Shown here: one piece after another, positions 13,574-21,513 of the stretch
Position numbering within the stretch: position 1 is the first letter of the stretch
Layout of the letters: each line of letters begins with the position of its first letter
Assembly: GCA_021847425.1 (NCBI GenBank)
Contig: JAJZRF010000026.1
Coordinates: 1 to 41,013, forward strand
Direction of reading: 5' to 3'
Length of the DNA stretch: 41,013 nucleotides
Origin: Deltaproteobacteria bacterium
Lineage (GTDB): Bacteria; Desulfobacterota; Desulfobulbia; Desulfobulbales; Desulfurivibrionaceae
The notes under the pieces: model-generated
What the model was told of the DNA's origin: nothing
What the model saw: the letters and a program-made list of their open reading frames with translations, nothing else
Databases searched by the model: none
Translations under genes and position numbers: made by a program

Positions 13574-14521
13574 ATGAAAACTTCCACCATGAAACGGATA
13601 GTGCTGTTGCTCGCTGTTGTCCTTGCCCTGCCGGTTCTGGCGCAGGCCCAGGAGCTGATTGCCGGAAAGTCCTTCGGCAAGGCCAAAAACGAGATCGTCG
13701 TGACCTTTGCCGGGGATGTGGACCGCGCCACGGTTGAGAACCCGGCAAACTACCGGGTCTACGAGGAGCAGGATCCGGACATCAAGCTGGATCTGGTGCG
13801 CGTGGCCCTTGCCCCTGATCAGAAAACCGCCACCCTGACCTTCAAGGAGCCGCTCAACACCCGGGTGCCGCATGTGGTCTCCATCAGCCACCTCAGCGAA
13901 AGCGGGGCTGCGGCAACCTTCAAGGTGATGAAGCCCTACCTCGGCTACCTGTTTTCCATTCTGGTCAGCGCGCTCTTGATCAACAACTTTGTCTTCACCA
14001 AGTATCTGGGGCTCTGTGTCTTTTTCGGCACCTCCAAGCGCAAGGACACGGCCAAGGGCATGGGGTTTACCTTCACCATGGTCATGGTGGTGAGCGCCAT
14101 CATGAGCTGGTTTTTCTACCAGTTCATCCTCAAGCCCTATGGTCTGAACTTCCTGCAGATCGTGGTCTTTATCGGCCTGGTTTCCCTTACCGTGCAGGCG
14201 GTGGACACGGTGCTGCGCAAGGTGAATCCTGCCTTGTTCAACGCCTTTGGCGTGTATCTGGTCCTGGTCATCGCCAACTGCGTGATCATCGCGGTGCCGC
14301 TGATCCTGGCGGACAACGAATACAATTTTCTGGAGTCCTTCATGCTTGCCCTGGGGGCAGGCGGCGGCTTCCTTCTGGCCCTGTATCTGATGAGCTCGGT
14401 GCGGGAGAGGATGGAGCTGGCCAATATCCCGGCGACCTTCAAGGGCGTGCCCATCGCCTTTATTGTCGCCGGACAGTTTGCCCTGGCGTTTCTTGGCTTC
14501 TCCGGGCTGACTCTTTTTTAG
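13574..14521 (+). CDS. rnfA: RnfA with N-terminal signal peptide and Ig-like domain
   Basis: This 315-residue protein is about 120 residues longer than ordinary RnfA (about 190). Residues 119-315 are canonical RnfA: MKPYLGYLFSILVSALLINN, C148 in LGLCVFFG and C236 in VIANCVII, the expected ligands of the [2Fe-2S] cluster shared with RnfE. Residues 1-26 form a signal peptide (MKRIVLLLAVVLALPVLAQA). Residues about 32-115 resemble an SbsA/CopC-type Ig-like beta domain: NEIVVTFAGDVDRATVENPA, NYRVYE, KTATLTF and HVVSISHLSESGA. The frame is unbroken and no ribosome site favours the inner ATG at 13928. The extension should face the periplasm. Its function is unknown; docking of a periplasmic redox or structural partner is a guess. 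Confidence 0.92.
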   Translation: MKTSTMKRIVLLLAVVLALPVLAQAQELIAGKSFGKAKNEIVVTFAGDVDRATVENPANYRVYEEQDPDIKLDLVRVALAPDQKTATLTFKEPLNTRVPHVVSISHLSESGAAATFKVMKPYLGYLFSILVSALLINNFVFTKYLGLCVFFGTSKRKDTAKGMGFTFTMVMVVSAIMSWFFYQFILKPYGLNFLQIVVFIGLVSLTVQAVDTVLRKVNPALFNAFGVYLVLVIANCVIIAVPLILADNEYNFLESFMLALGAGGGFLLALYLMSSVRERMELANIPATFKGVPIAFIVAGQFALAFLGFSGLTLF

Positions 14522-14540
14522 GGGCCGTTGGGCAAATTGT

Positions 14541-14632
14541 AACGCAACGGCGCAAAGTCGCAGAGTTGTAGCAGTGTTAAGGGCAAGCCCTTATTTTTGA
14601 AGGTTATCTTCGCGTCTCTGCGTCTTTGCGTT
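14541..14632. repeat. Degraded copy of the CGCAAAG inverted-repeat element, rnfA-rnfB gap
   Basis: CGCAAAGTCGCAGAG (14551-14565) faces CTCTGCGTCTTTGCG (14616-14630) with one mismatch. Between them lies AAGGGCAAGCCCTT (14579-14592), a small perfect hairpin. GCCGTTG and CAACGGC (14524-14530, 14545-14551) add a third pairing. The arms match those of 10659-10792, so it is a second copy of the same element in the operon. The 155-bp rnfA-rnfB gap holds no gene. Confidence 0.8.
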
Positions 14633-14676
14633 AGATTTTTTTTAGTTATTCCCTTGTATATGGGAAAGGTGTGGAA

Positions 14677-15549
14677 ATGGATCCAGCATTAGTCAAACTC
14701 GCCTTGGGCGGCATCGCCCTTTTGGGCTGCATCGGCCTCTTCTTCGGCATAGGCCTTGCCTTGGCGGCGCATCGGTTTGCGGTTGAGGCAAACCCTCTGA
14801 TTGAAGAGGTCTTGGAGTCCCTGGCCGGAGCTCAGTGCGGCGGTTGCGGTTATCCGGGTTGCGAGGGGTATGCCATTGCGGTGGTCACCAACCCCGAGGT
14901 GCCGCCCAATCTCTGTTTTCCCGGCAAGGAAAAGGTGGCCGAACGGGTGGCCCAGCTCACCGGCAAGAAGATGACCGCGGTTGAAGATATGATCGCCCTT
15001 GTCCGCTGCTCCCGCAAGGAAGGAAGGGTCAGCCACAAGCACGAGTACATCGGCTTTGCCTCCTGCACCGCGGCCAACCTCGGCTTCGGCGGCCCTTCGG
15101 CCTGCAATTACGCCTGCATCGGCCTCGGGGAATGCGCCGAGAGCTGCCCCTTTGACGCCATTGCCATGGTGGATGGCTTTCCGGTGGTGAATCCCGACAA
15201 GTGCGTGGCCTGCGGCACCTGCGTCCGGGCCTGCCCCAAACGGATCATCGAGCTCATGACCCTCAAGGCCAGGGTGCATGTGCCTTGCTCCACCAAGGAT
15301 CTGGGCAAGAATGTCAAAAAGGTGTGCGAGGTCGGCTGCATCTCCTGCCAGATGTGCGTGAAGAAATGTCCGGCTCAAGCCATTGCCTATGTGGACGGCC
15401 TGATCAAGATTGATCATCCGAAATGCATTGCCTATGGCCCGGAGTGCGGCGAGATCTGTGTGGAAAAATGCCCCCGCAATATCATGCGGAAATATAAGGG
15501 CAGGGCAGCCATTGCCCGGCAGGCGGAAGGGTTGAAGATGGCATCCTAG
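14677..15549 (+). CDS. rnfB: Rnf complex ferredoxin subunit RnfB
   Basis: This 290-residue polyferredoxin probably accepts electrons from ferredoxin. An N-terminal membrane helix (residues 8-30) is followed by the Fes-type cluster motif CGGCGYPGC with C54/57/62/80. Further cysteine groups lie at 143-157 (CIGLGECAESCP), 176-186 (CVACGTCVRACP), 221-231 (CISCQMCVKKCP) and 250-265. This gives about five potential clusters, more than the enterobacterial form. The ATG at 14677 is chosen over a GTG six bases upstream by family N-terminus. It is the last rnf gene and is followed by apbE after 75 nt. Confidence 0.95.
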   Translation: MDPALVKLALGGIALLGCIGLFFGIGLALAAHRFAVEANPLIEEVLESLAGAQCGGCGYPGCEGYAIAVVTNPEVPPNLCFPGKEKVAERVAQLTGKKMTAVEDMIALVRCSRKEGRVSHKHEYIGFASCTAANLGFGGPSACNYACIGLGECAESCPFDAIAMVDGFPVVNPDKCVACGTCVRACPKRIIELMTLKARVHVPCSTKDLGKNVKKVCEVGCISCQMCVKKCPAQAIAYVDGLIKIDHPKCIAYGPECGEICVEKCPRNIMRKYKGRAAIARQAEGLKMAS

Positions 15550-15624
15550 CGAACGAACAGCGGAAAATGAAAGGCAAAAGGGAGATGTCCCCGATCCTTT
15601 TTTATTGCGTAAGAGAGGGAGAAA

Positions 15625-16680
15625 ATGAAGATGAAGTCAACCATGCCGCACCCGTCCAGTCAGCAGAGAAGAAATTTTTTAAAGCTCTCCGGCCTTCTTG
15701 GTCTCGGTGCGGCCTCTGCCGCCCTGCTGCCCACGCCCCATGCGGAGGCGCTTCTCTTTGGCCCCAAGGAATACAAGGTTTCCGAGACCAGGCTGTCCAT
15801 GGGTTCTTTTTTGGCTATTACCGCCTTTCATCCCTCCAGGGACGAGGCGCAGCATGCCATCGGGCTTGCCTGGGAGGAGATCGCCCGGCTGTGCAAGCTG
15901 CTCAGCCGTCACGACCCCTCCACCCCGCTTTCCCAGCTTAACCGGACCGGCACCCTGCCCGAGGGCCAGATGGAAGTGGTGGAGGTGGTGGCCCGTTCGC
16001 TCTACCATCACAAGCAGACCGGCGGAGCCTTTGACATCACGGTCCAGCCCGTGCTCGACCTGTATGAGAAACGATTTGCCGCCGGGCGTCGGCCGACCGA
16101 CGCGGAGATCACCGCGCTCTTGCCCCGGGTTGGCTCGGAGCACATCCGTTTTGCCAAAGGCGGGGTTTCCTTTGCCAGGGAGGGGATGGGCATCACCCTT
16201 GATGCCCTTGCGCCTGGCTACATCGTTGACCGGGCTTCCGAACTCCTGACCCGCAACGGGGTGGTCAACCATCTCGTCAATTGCAGCGGCGATATCCGCA
16301 CCAGCGGGGCGGCGGCCAAGGGCACGCCCTGGACTGTGGCCATCCAGGACCCGGCCAAGAAAAAAGCCTATCCCGAGGTGGTCAGCATGGGCACCGGCGC
16401 CATCTGTACCTCCGGTGACTACGAAGCCTTCTATGACAAGGAAAAGATCTTCCACCACATTGTCAATGGCCGCACCGGCCATTCTCCGGCATATTCCACC
16501 AGCGTCACGGTCAAGGGACCGTTGTCGGTGATGGACGCCGACGCCATGTCCACCGCGCTTTTTGTCATGTCGCCGGCCGAGGGCCTCGCCTTTGTCAACC
16601 GCCGGCCCGATCTCGAATGCTTTCTGATCGACCATCAGGGCGATTTTGAGAAATCCGCGAACTGGAGCAAGCTCGCCTGA
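15625..16680 (+). CDS. apbE: FAD:protein FMN transferase ApbE
   Basis: This 351-residue ApbE should attach FMN covalently to threonines of RnfG and RnfD. A twin-arginine signal (QQRRNFLKLSGLLGLGAA, residues 13-30) indicates Tat export of a folded protein to the periplasm. The body carries family motifs: MGSFLAITAF, LSRHDPSTPLSQLNRTG, GGAFDITVQPVL, ITLDALAPGYIVDRA, NCSGDIRTSG, and the late HHIVNGRTGHSP and MDADAMSTALFV (metal and flavin sites). GAGGGAG lies 5-6 nt before the ATG. Its place at the end of the rnf operon matches other Rnf loci. A terminator follows at 16707. Confidence 0.95.
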   Translation: MKMKSTMPHPSSQQRRNFLKLSGLLGLGAASAALLPTPHAEALLFGPKEYKVSETRLSMGSFLAITAFHPSRDEAQHAIGLAWEEIARLCKLLSRHDPSTPLSQLNRTGTLPEGQMEVVEVVARSLYHHKQTGGAFDITVQPVLDLYEKRFAAGRRPTDAEITALLPRVGSEHIRFAKGGVSFAREGMGITLDALAPGYIVDRASELLTRNGVVNHLVNCSGDIRTSGAAAKGTPWTVAIQDPAKKKAYPEVVSMGTGAICTSGDYEAFYDKEKIFHHIVNGRTGHSPAYSTSVTVKGPLSVMDADAMSTALFVMSPAEGLAFVNRRPDLECFLIDHQGDFEKSANWSKLA

Positions 16681-16706
16681 TTGTTTTGGGCGGCGAAATG
16701 CAGGTG

Positions 16707-16735
16707 AAAAAAGGGGCCCGGCGGCCTCTTTTTTT
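16707..16735 (+). terminator. Rho-independent terminator after apbE
   Basis: AAAAAAGGGGCC (16707-16718) pairs with GGCCTCTTTTTTT (16723-16735) around a 4-nt loop, with one G-T pair. The T7 tract makes it a good terminator for the rnf-apbE operon. The A-tract on the other arm could also serve the opposite strand. Confidence 0.75.
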
Positions 16736-16792
16736 ATGGCCGGTGACCAGCGGACGGATCGCGGAAATGAGTTTTTTCAAGGAGCACAGGCA

Positions 16793-17611
16793 ATGCCCGG
16801 GATAAAAAACCCTTTGGAAATATATGCGGCCCTGGCGAAAACAAACTGCGGCCAATGCGGGGTTCCTTCGTGCATGGCCTTTGCCGCCGCAGTGCTTCAG
16901 GGGCAGAAAAAGGTGTCTGCCTGTCCGTATCTGGAACCGGCAGTCGCAGCGCAGCTGAGCCGGAGAATTGTCCAGCGGCGTACCTTGGAGGACGAGCAGC
17001 TGCAGGCCATCTCCCAGCTGCAACAGGAAGTGGCGGGGCTTGATTTTTCTTCGGTGGCCCTGCGGCTCGAGGCGCGGCTGGTGGAGGGAAATCTGGCGAT
17101 CAACTGCCTGGGCAAGGATTTTCTCATCACCCCGTCAGGAGAGATGATTTCCGACTGCCATCTCAACCACTGGATTTATATACCCCTGCTGCACTACGTG
17201 ATCCGTTGTCAGGGGAAAGAGCTGCAAGGCGAGTGGGTGCCCTATGCTACCTTGCCCGGAGCCACCGAATGGAGCCAGTATTTCAGCCACCGCTGCGAAG
17301 AACCCTTACGTCAGCTGGCCGACGCCCACCGCGACCTGATTTTTGAAATGCTCCATCTGTTTGGGGCAAAGCCGGTGGCCATGTCCGGCGGCGCGGACCA
17401 TTCCCTCCGGATCCTGCCCCTGCCCAAGGTGCCTTTTCTCATCAACTACTGGGAGCCGGAAGAGTCCTTTCCCTCGAAATTAAACATCCTGCTTGACCGC
17501 TCGGCCGGGGAGAACATCAACGCCCAGTCCATCAACCTGCTTGCCCGCGGCATTGTTGAGATGTTCCGCCAGCTCATTATCCGGCATAGCCGGGACGGCA
17601 AGCTTTTCTAA
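16793..17611 (+). CDS. DUF3786 protein with N-terminal Fe-S (Fes-type) domain
   Basis: This 272-residue protein is of unknown function. The N-terminus (residues about 5-40) has C-x2-C-x4-C-x16-C: NCGQCGVPSCMAFAAAV and later SACPYL. This is the four-cysteine cluster domain also found in RnfB and corrinoid Fe-S proteins. The remainder is a DUF3786-type domain (ITPSGEMISDCHLNHWIYIP, LLHYVIRCQG, VPFLINYWEPEESFPSKLNI). The ATG at 16793 has GGAG 8 nt upstream. It lies just after the rnf-apbE terminator, in the same direction. A role in cluster or cofactor-linked metabolism is possible, but none is proven. Such proteins are mainly known from anaerobes. Confidence 0.78.
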   Translation: MPGIKNPLEIYAALAKTNCGQCGVPSCMAFAAAVLQGQKKVSACPYLEPAVAAQLSRRIVQRRTLEDEQLQAISQLQQEVAGLDFSSVALRLEARLVEGNLAINCLGKDFLITPSGEMISDCHLNHWIYIPLLHYVIRCQGKELQGEWVPYATLPGATEWSQYFSHRCEEPLRQLADAHRDLIFEMLHLFGAKPVAMSGGADHSLRILPLPKVPFLINYWEPEESFPSKLNILLDRSAGENINAQSINLLARGIVEMFRQLIIRHSRDGKLF

Positions 17612-17612
17612 C

Positions 17613-17720
17613 GTAAACGGCCACATGGCGCCGCATCTGCCGTGTCATCGGCCTGCTCGTGTGCGATAGCACACTTCGCAGGCCTCTTCCTTGCATCTGC
17701 ACCACCCTGTGGCCGTTTAC
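17613..17720. repeat. 108-bp nested palindromic element
   Basis: The outer arms GTAAACGGCCACA (17613-17625) and TGTGGCCGTTTAC (17708-17720) are perfect. Inside is a second strong stem: GGCCTGC (17650-17656) with GCAGGCC (17678-17684), and GTGTGC (17659-17664) with GCACAC (17669-17674) around a GATA loop. GCATCTGC occurs twice in direct orientation (17633-17640 and 17693-17700). It begins two bases after the DUF3786 stop and ends 53 nt before gluQ. It could be a cruciform-forming repeat, a MITE-like element or a structured RNA. Confidence 0.85.
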
Positions 17721-17773
17721 TGTTTGGGGCCCCTTCGGTATCAGTTTGCTCTAACCTTCCTTCGGTCCGGAAA

Positions 17774-18634
17774 ATGAAGATGATCCGTTCCCGCATTGCT
17801 CCTACTCCCAGCGGCCTGCTCCATCTCGGCAACGCGGTAAATTTTATCCTCACTTGGCTCATGGTGCGCAAGGCAGGCGGCACGTTGCGGTTGCGCATCG
17901 ATGACGCTGATTGCCTTCGTGCCAAGCCAGAATATCTTGAGGATATCTTCCTCCAGCTCGATTGGCTCAAGATCACCTGGGATGAAGGCCCGGCGGGCCC
18001 GGACGACTTCCGTTGCCGGTTTTCCCAGCAGCTTCGGCAGGAGCGATACCGTGCATTTATGGACGAGTTGGGGCGGCGGGGGTATTTGTATCCCTGCGGT
18101 TGCTCGCGCAGCAAGATCAGGCAATTCGCGGTGGATGGCGTGTATCCAGGATTCTGCCGGGACCGCTCTGGCGCGCCTGTGCCAGGGGAAGCGCAACGGG
18201 TGCGGGTTCCAGAGGGGAGTGTGTTCCGGGTGGAAGGGCAGGAGGTGGCGCTCTGCCAGGCGATGGGGGATTTTGTTCTGTGGCGGAAGGAGGATTTGCC
18301 TGCCTACCAACTGGTCAGCCTGGTCGATGATCTGGATGACCGGATCAATCTCATTGTCCGCGGTCAGGACTTGTTGCCCTCCACCGCGGCCCAGCTTTTT
18401 CTTGCCGGATTGCATGGGGACAATCCCTTTGCGGAAACATCCTTTCTCCATCATCCCTTGGTGCTGGGCGAAGATGGCCGGAAGCTCTCCAAGTCGGACA
18501 ATGCCCTGTCCCTTGCCGCCCTGCGGGAGGGCGGAGGCTCCCGGGCGCTGGTGTATCAGGCAGTGGCACGGCAGGCGGGGCTTGATCCGGACGGGATCGG
18601 CACTCTCGACGAGCTGCTGCTCAAGTTTTGCTGA
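17774..18634 (+). CDS. gluQ: Glutamyl-Q tRNA(Asp) synthetase
   Basis: This 286-residue truncated glutamyl-tRNA synthetase paralogue lacks the anticodon-binding domain. It activates glutamate and transfers it to queuosine in tRNA(Asp). SRIAPTPSGLLHLGNAV holds the HIGH-like motif (HLGN) and RKLSKSDNALS the KMSKS-like motif. The zinc site is visible as YPCGCSRSKIRQF with a later YPGFC. Length and the absence of the C-terminal domain exclude full GltX. The ATG at 17774 is preceded by GGAAA; ATG at 17780 is an alternative. It converges on aat with a gap of 19 nt. Confidence 0.92.
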   Translation: MKMIRSRIAPTPSGLLHLGNAVNFILTWLMVRKAGGTLRLRIDDADCLRAKPEYLEDIFLQLDWLKITWDEGPAGPDDFRCRFSQQLRQERYRAFMDELGRRGYLYPCGCSRSKIRQFAVDGVYPGFCRDRSGAPVPGEAQRVRVPEGSVFRVEGQEVALCQAMGDFVLWRKEDLPAYQLVSLVDDLDDRINLIVRGQDLLPSTAAQLFLAGLHGDNPFAETSFLHHPLVLGEDGRKLSKSDNALSLAALREGGGSRALVYQAVARQAGLDPDGIGTLDELLLKFC

Positions 18635-18653
18635 CGTTCTAAGCGCTCATTTT

Positions 18654-19337
18654 TCAAGGGTTGCTCCATTTACCCTGGCGGGTCTGCTTGGCCACAGCCT
18701 GGGCCAGGCGGGTGGAAAATTCCTCGCCTGAAATCTCCCTGGCCCCCAGCCGCTGCAGATGGCCGGTGCCGACCTGGCAATCGATCAGCTCAAAAGCCCA
18801 ACCCTTCAGCCGGTCAACCAGTCCGGCCAGGGCCACCTTGGAGCTGTCGGGCGCCAGGCTGAACATGGATTCCCCGAAAAACACCGCACCCAGGGAGACG
18901 CCGTACAACCCGCCCACCAGTTTTCCCCCCTGCCAGCATTCCACCGAATGGGCATACCCCAGGTCATGCAGTCTCTGGTAGGCCTCGATCATCTCCTCGC
19001 TGAGCCAGGTGCCTTCTCCGGTGTCAAGCCGGATCTGGGCACACTGGCGGATGACCCCGGAAAAATCCGTATCAAAGGTTGTGCTGAAGACCTGCTGCCG
19101 GATGGTGCGTCCCAACCGCTTTGCCAGATGGAACTCTTCTGGAAACAGGACCAGGCGCGGATTGGGCGACCACCAGAGAATCGGGTCGCCGGGGGAGTAC
19201 CAGGGGAAGATCCCCTGTTGGTAGGCAAGCAGCAACCGCGGCACCGAGAGGTCGCCGCCCACCGCCAGCAGGCCGTCTTCCCTGGCCAGGGCTGGAGGCG
19301 GGAAAAGCAGGCTGCCGCTCAGTTGGAAAACAGGCAT
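18654..19337 (-). CDS. aat: Leucyl/phenylalanyl-tRNA--protein transferase
   Basis: This 227-residue Aat adds Leu or Phe from aminoacyl-tRNA to proteins with N-terminal Arg or Lys and so marks them for ClpAP degradation. The family signatures are clear: LLAVGGDLSVPRLLLAYQQG, then IFPWYSPGDPILWWSPNPR, followed by HSVECWQGGKLVGGLYGVSL, FFGESMFS and ELIDCQVGTGHLQRLGARE. The length is normal. It lies downstream of the carbonic anhydrase gene in the same direction with a 67-nt gap and may share its transcript. Confidence 0.96.
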   Translation of the reverse strand: MPVFQLSGSLLFPPPALAREDGLLAVGGDLSVPRLLLAYQQGIFPWYSPGDPILWWSPNPRLVLFPEEFHLAKRLGRTIRQQVFSTTFDTDFSGVIRQCAQIRLDTGEGTWLSEEMIEAYQRLHDLGYAHSVECWQGGKLVGGLYGVSLGAVFFGESMFSLAPDSSKVALAGLVDRLKGWAFELIDCQVGTGHLQRLGAREISGEEFSTRLAQAVAKQTRQGKWSNP

Positions 19338-19404
19338 GGGGTGGCGTAACAGTGAAAAGCGAAAAAGGAAGAATGAAGCGTGAAGAAGGGTTCGGCACGC
19401 ATAC

Positions 19405-20034
19405 TCAGGCGATCCGCTGCACCAGGGGAATATCCTGGATACCGGTGGTGCAGACGTTGAGATCCCTGAGGATGCCGTCGCTCACCCGGTAGATCCAGCC
19501 ATGCACCGCCAGTCCTTGCCCGGATTTCCAGGCGTTCTGCACCATGGTCGTATGGCAGACGTTGGCCACCTGTTCAATCACGTTCAGTTCGCAGAGCCGG
19601 TCGAGCCTTTTTTTTTCGCTGGGCTGCGCGTCGATCTCTTCTTGATGAAACCGGTACACATCCTTGATGTGCCTGAGCCAGTTGTCGATGAGGCCGTGTT
19701 CGCTGTTTTCCAGGGCCGCGGTGATGCCGCCGCAATCGTAGTGGCCGCAGACGATGATGTGCTTGACCTTGAGCACCTCCACCGCGTACTGGATCACCGA
19801 GAGGCAGTTGAGGTCGGTATGGACCACCACGTTGGCGATGTTGCGGTGCACGAAGATCTCGCCCGGCAGCATGTTGACGATCTCGTTGGCAGGCACCCGG
19901 CTGTCGGCGCAGCCGATCCAGAGGTACTCGGGCCGCTGCTGATTGGCGAGTTTGCTGAAGAAATCAGGGTCACTCTTTTTGATCGTGGCGGCCCAGTTCT
20001 TGTTGTTGTCGAAAAAGTGTTTGAGAACCTGCAT
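19405..20034 (-). CDS. can: Beta-class carbonic anhydrase
   Basis: This 209-residue zinc enzyme interconverts CO2 and bicarbonate in the cytoplasm. The zinc ligands are C42 and D44 (IGCADSRVPANE), H98 and C101 (VCGHYDCGG). R46 completes the Asp-Arg dyad. The length and order match the Can/CynT clade. It starts 34 nt after the HD-GYP gene on the same strand. In an anaerobe it may serve carboxylation reactions or bicarbonate exchange, but nothing local defines a pathway. Confidence 0.96.
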   Translation of the reverse strand: MQVLKHFFDNNKNWAATIKKSDPDFFSKLANQQRPEYLWIGCADSRVPANEIVNMLPGEIFVHRNIANVVVHTDLNCLSVIQYAVEVLKVKHIIVCGHYDCGGITAALENSEHGLIDNWLRHIKDVYRFHQEEIDAQPSEKKRLDRLCELNVIEQVANVCHTTMVQNAWKSGQGLAVHGWIYRVSDGILRDLNVCTTGIQDIPLVQRIA

Positions 20035-20068
20035 GGGTTTCCTTGATCCCAGGCCTGCCGGAAGGGAG

Positions 20069-21508
20069 TCACTCCCGTTTGGCAGACATGGCGAATTCCG
20101 TCAGTTCGATCAGGAATTGGTTTAAATTCTGGAGGTCGTCGTGTTTGAGCCCCATCTTGATGTCGCCCAGCACCTCCTTGCTCTGGTCCGAACGCAGGGC
20201 CGAGATGAAGGCGATGATCATCTCGCGGTCAAAGAGGGTGTCCATGCCGGCGCACAGCGTTCTGAGAGACTCTTCCACCGGCATGGCGTCCCGGTAAGGG
20301 CGTTTGGAGGTGAGCGCGTCAAAGACATCCGCCACCGCGATGATCCGGCCGAACTGGGAGATGTCTGTGCCTGCCAGACCGCCGGGATAGCCGGAGCCGT
20401 CCATCCGCTCGTGGTGCTGGATTGCGCCTTCGAGGATGCGGATCGGCAGCTTGATGGGCTGGAGGATCTTGTCGGTGAAAACCGGGTGTTTCTGAATAAG
20501 GCGGAACTCTTCGCAGGTAAGCCTGCCGGGTTTGCCCAGGATCAGTTCCGAGATGCCGATTTTGCCCAGGTCATGCATGTAGCCGGCAATTTCCAGGTCG
20601 TTGAGCTGCTGGCTGTCGAGTCGAAGCTGTTCGCCGATGGCCAGGGCATATTTGGCTACCCGGAAGGAGTGGCCGTGGGTGTACTCGTCCTTGGCGTCAA
20701 TGGCTGCGGCCAGAGCCTTGACCGTGTTCAGGTAGAGATCCTGAAGGCTGTCGTATAACCGCAGGGTTTCAAAGGTCGGCGAGATGATGTTTTCGATGAT
20801 GCCGACCAGCTGCTTTTCCGAGGCGGAAAAAGCCCGGTGGCCGGCGGCGCGGAGAAAGACCATCTGGCCGCTCTGGCTGTCCTTTTCCTTGATCGGCGAG
20901 TAGAGTAGCGAACCGCCGTCTTCGCGGGTGCAGATGATGGTGCTGCCTGCCGCCGGGAGCCGCAGGCAGATGCTCTTCTGGGCTGAGTCGACTTCCTCGT
21001 CGGTCATCCCATGGGTGACGCGGATATCCTCGTCCCATCGCCCCTTGGTGTGGATAAATCCCTGGTCAGCCTTGATCGCCTGGGAAATTTCATCCAGGAT
21101 GATCTGGTAGCATTTTTTCAGGTCATCGATGCCGATGATTTTCTTGGCCACCTTGAACAGGAAGTTCAGCTGGCTGGAGAGTTGCAGCATCTCCTCGCTG
21201 GTTTCCCTCAGTTCCGTTTCCCGCAGGAGCTGGCTGTTCAGGGAGGCCAGGCAATAGAGGATATGCGGTTCGGCCTGGGAAAGGAGATCCTGGTTTGGCG
21301 CCGCGCAGACAATGGAGCCGATGTCGGAGGAAAAACGGAAGGGGTAGACGCGGCTGGCCGGGGTGTCGCACCCCTCGTTGCCGCGGCCTGCCACGGGCGT
21401 TCCCTCGCTGTCGAGCAGGGTGATTGCGAGCTGGAGCGTCTCGGCCAGATAGTCGATTGACCGGTCGAGGAAAGCGGTGTCGAACAGGTAGTCCCGGATG
21501 GAGGCCAT
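20069..21508 (-). CDS. HD-GYP phosphodiesterase with N-terminal GAF-like sensor region
   Basis: This 479-residue signalling protein probably hydrolyses cyclic di-GMP. The C-terminal HD-GYP domain (about residues 270-440) has HGHSFRVAKYA, MHDLGKIGI, KHPVFTDKIL, AIQHHERMDGSGYPGGLAGT and VADVFDALTSKRPYR, so the metal and GYP residues are present. Residues about 115-260 look like a GAF domain (FKVAKKIIGIDDLKKCYQII, LLYSPIKEKDSQ). The first 100 residues may be another small sensor. No membrane segment is seen, so it is cytoplasmic. It starts 5 nt after the receiver-only regulator, which suggests one signalling pair. Confidence 0.92.
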   Translation of the reverse strand: MASIRDYLFDTAFLDRSIDYLAETLQLAITLLDSEGTPVAGRGNEGCDTPASRVYPFRFSSDIGSIVCAAPNQDLLSQAEPHILYCLASLNSQLLRETELRETSEEMLQLSSQLNFLFKVAKKIIGIDDLKKCYQIILDEISQAIKADQGFIHTKGRWDEDIRVTHGMTDEEVDSAQKSICLRLPAAGSTIICTREDGGSLLYSPIKEKDSQSGQMVFLRAAGHRAFSASEKQLVGIIENIISPTFETLRLYDSLQDLYLNTVKALAAAIDAKDEYTHGHSFRVAKYALAIGEQLRLDSQQLNDLEIAGYMHDLGKIGISELILGKPGRLTCEEFRLIQKHPVFTDKILQPIKLPIRILEGAIQHHERMDGSGYPGGLAGTDISQFGRIIAVADVFDALTSKRPYRDAMPVEESLRTLCAGMDTLFDREMIIAFISALRSDQSKEVLGDIKMGLKHDDLQNLNQFLIELTEFAMSAKRE

Positions 21509-21513
21509 GGCTG

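Noticed and set aside
13574-14521. Two separate genes fused by an assembly or sequencing error in rnfA
   Set aside because: The frame is continuous, codon use is even across the junction, and the inner ATG at 13928 has no well-spaced ribosome site. The possibility is kept as the refuting test of the finding.
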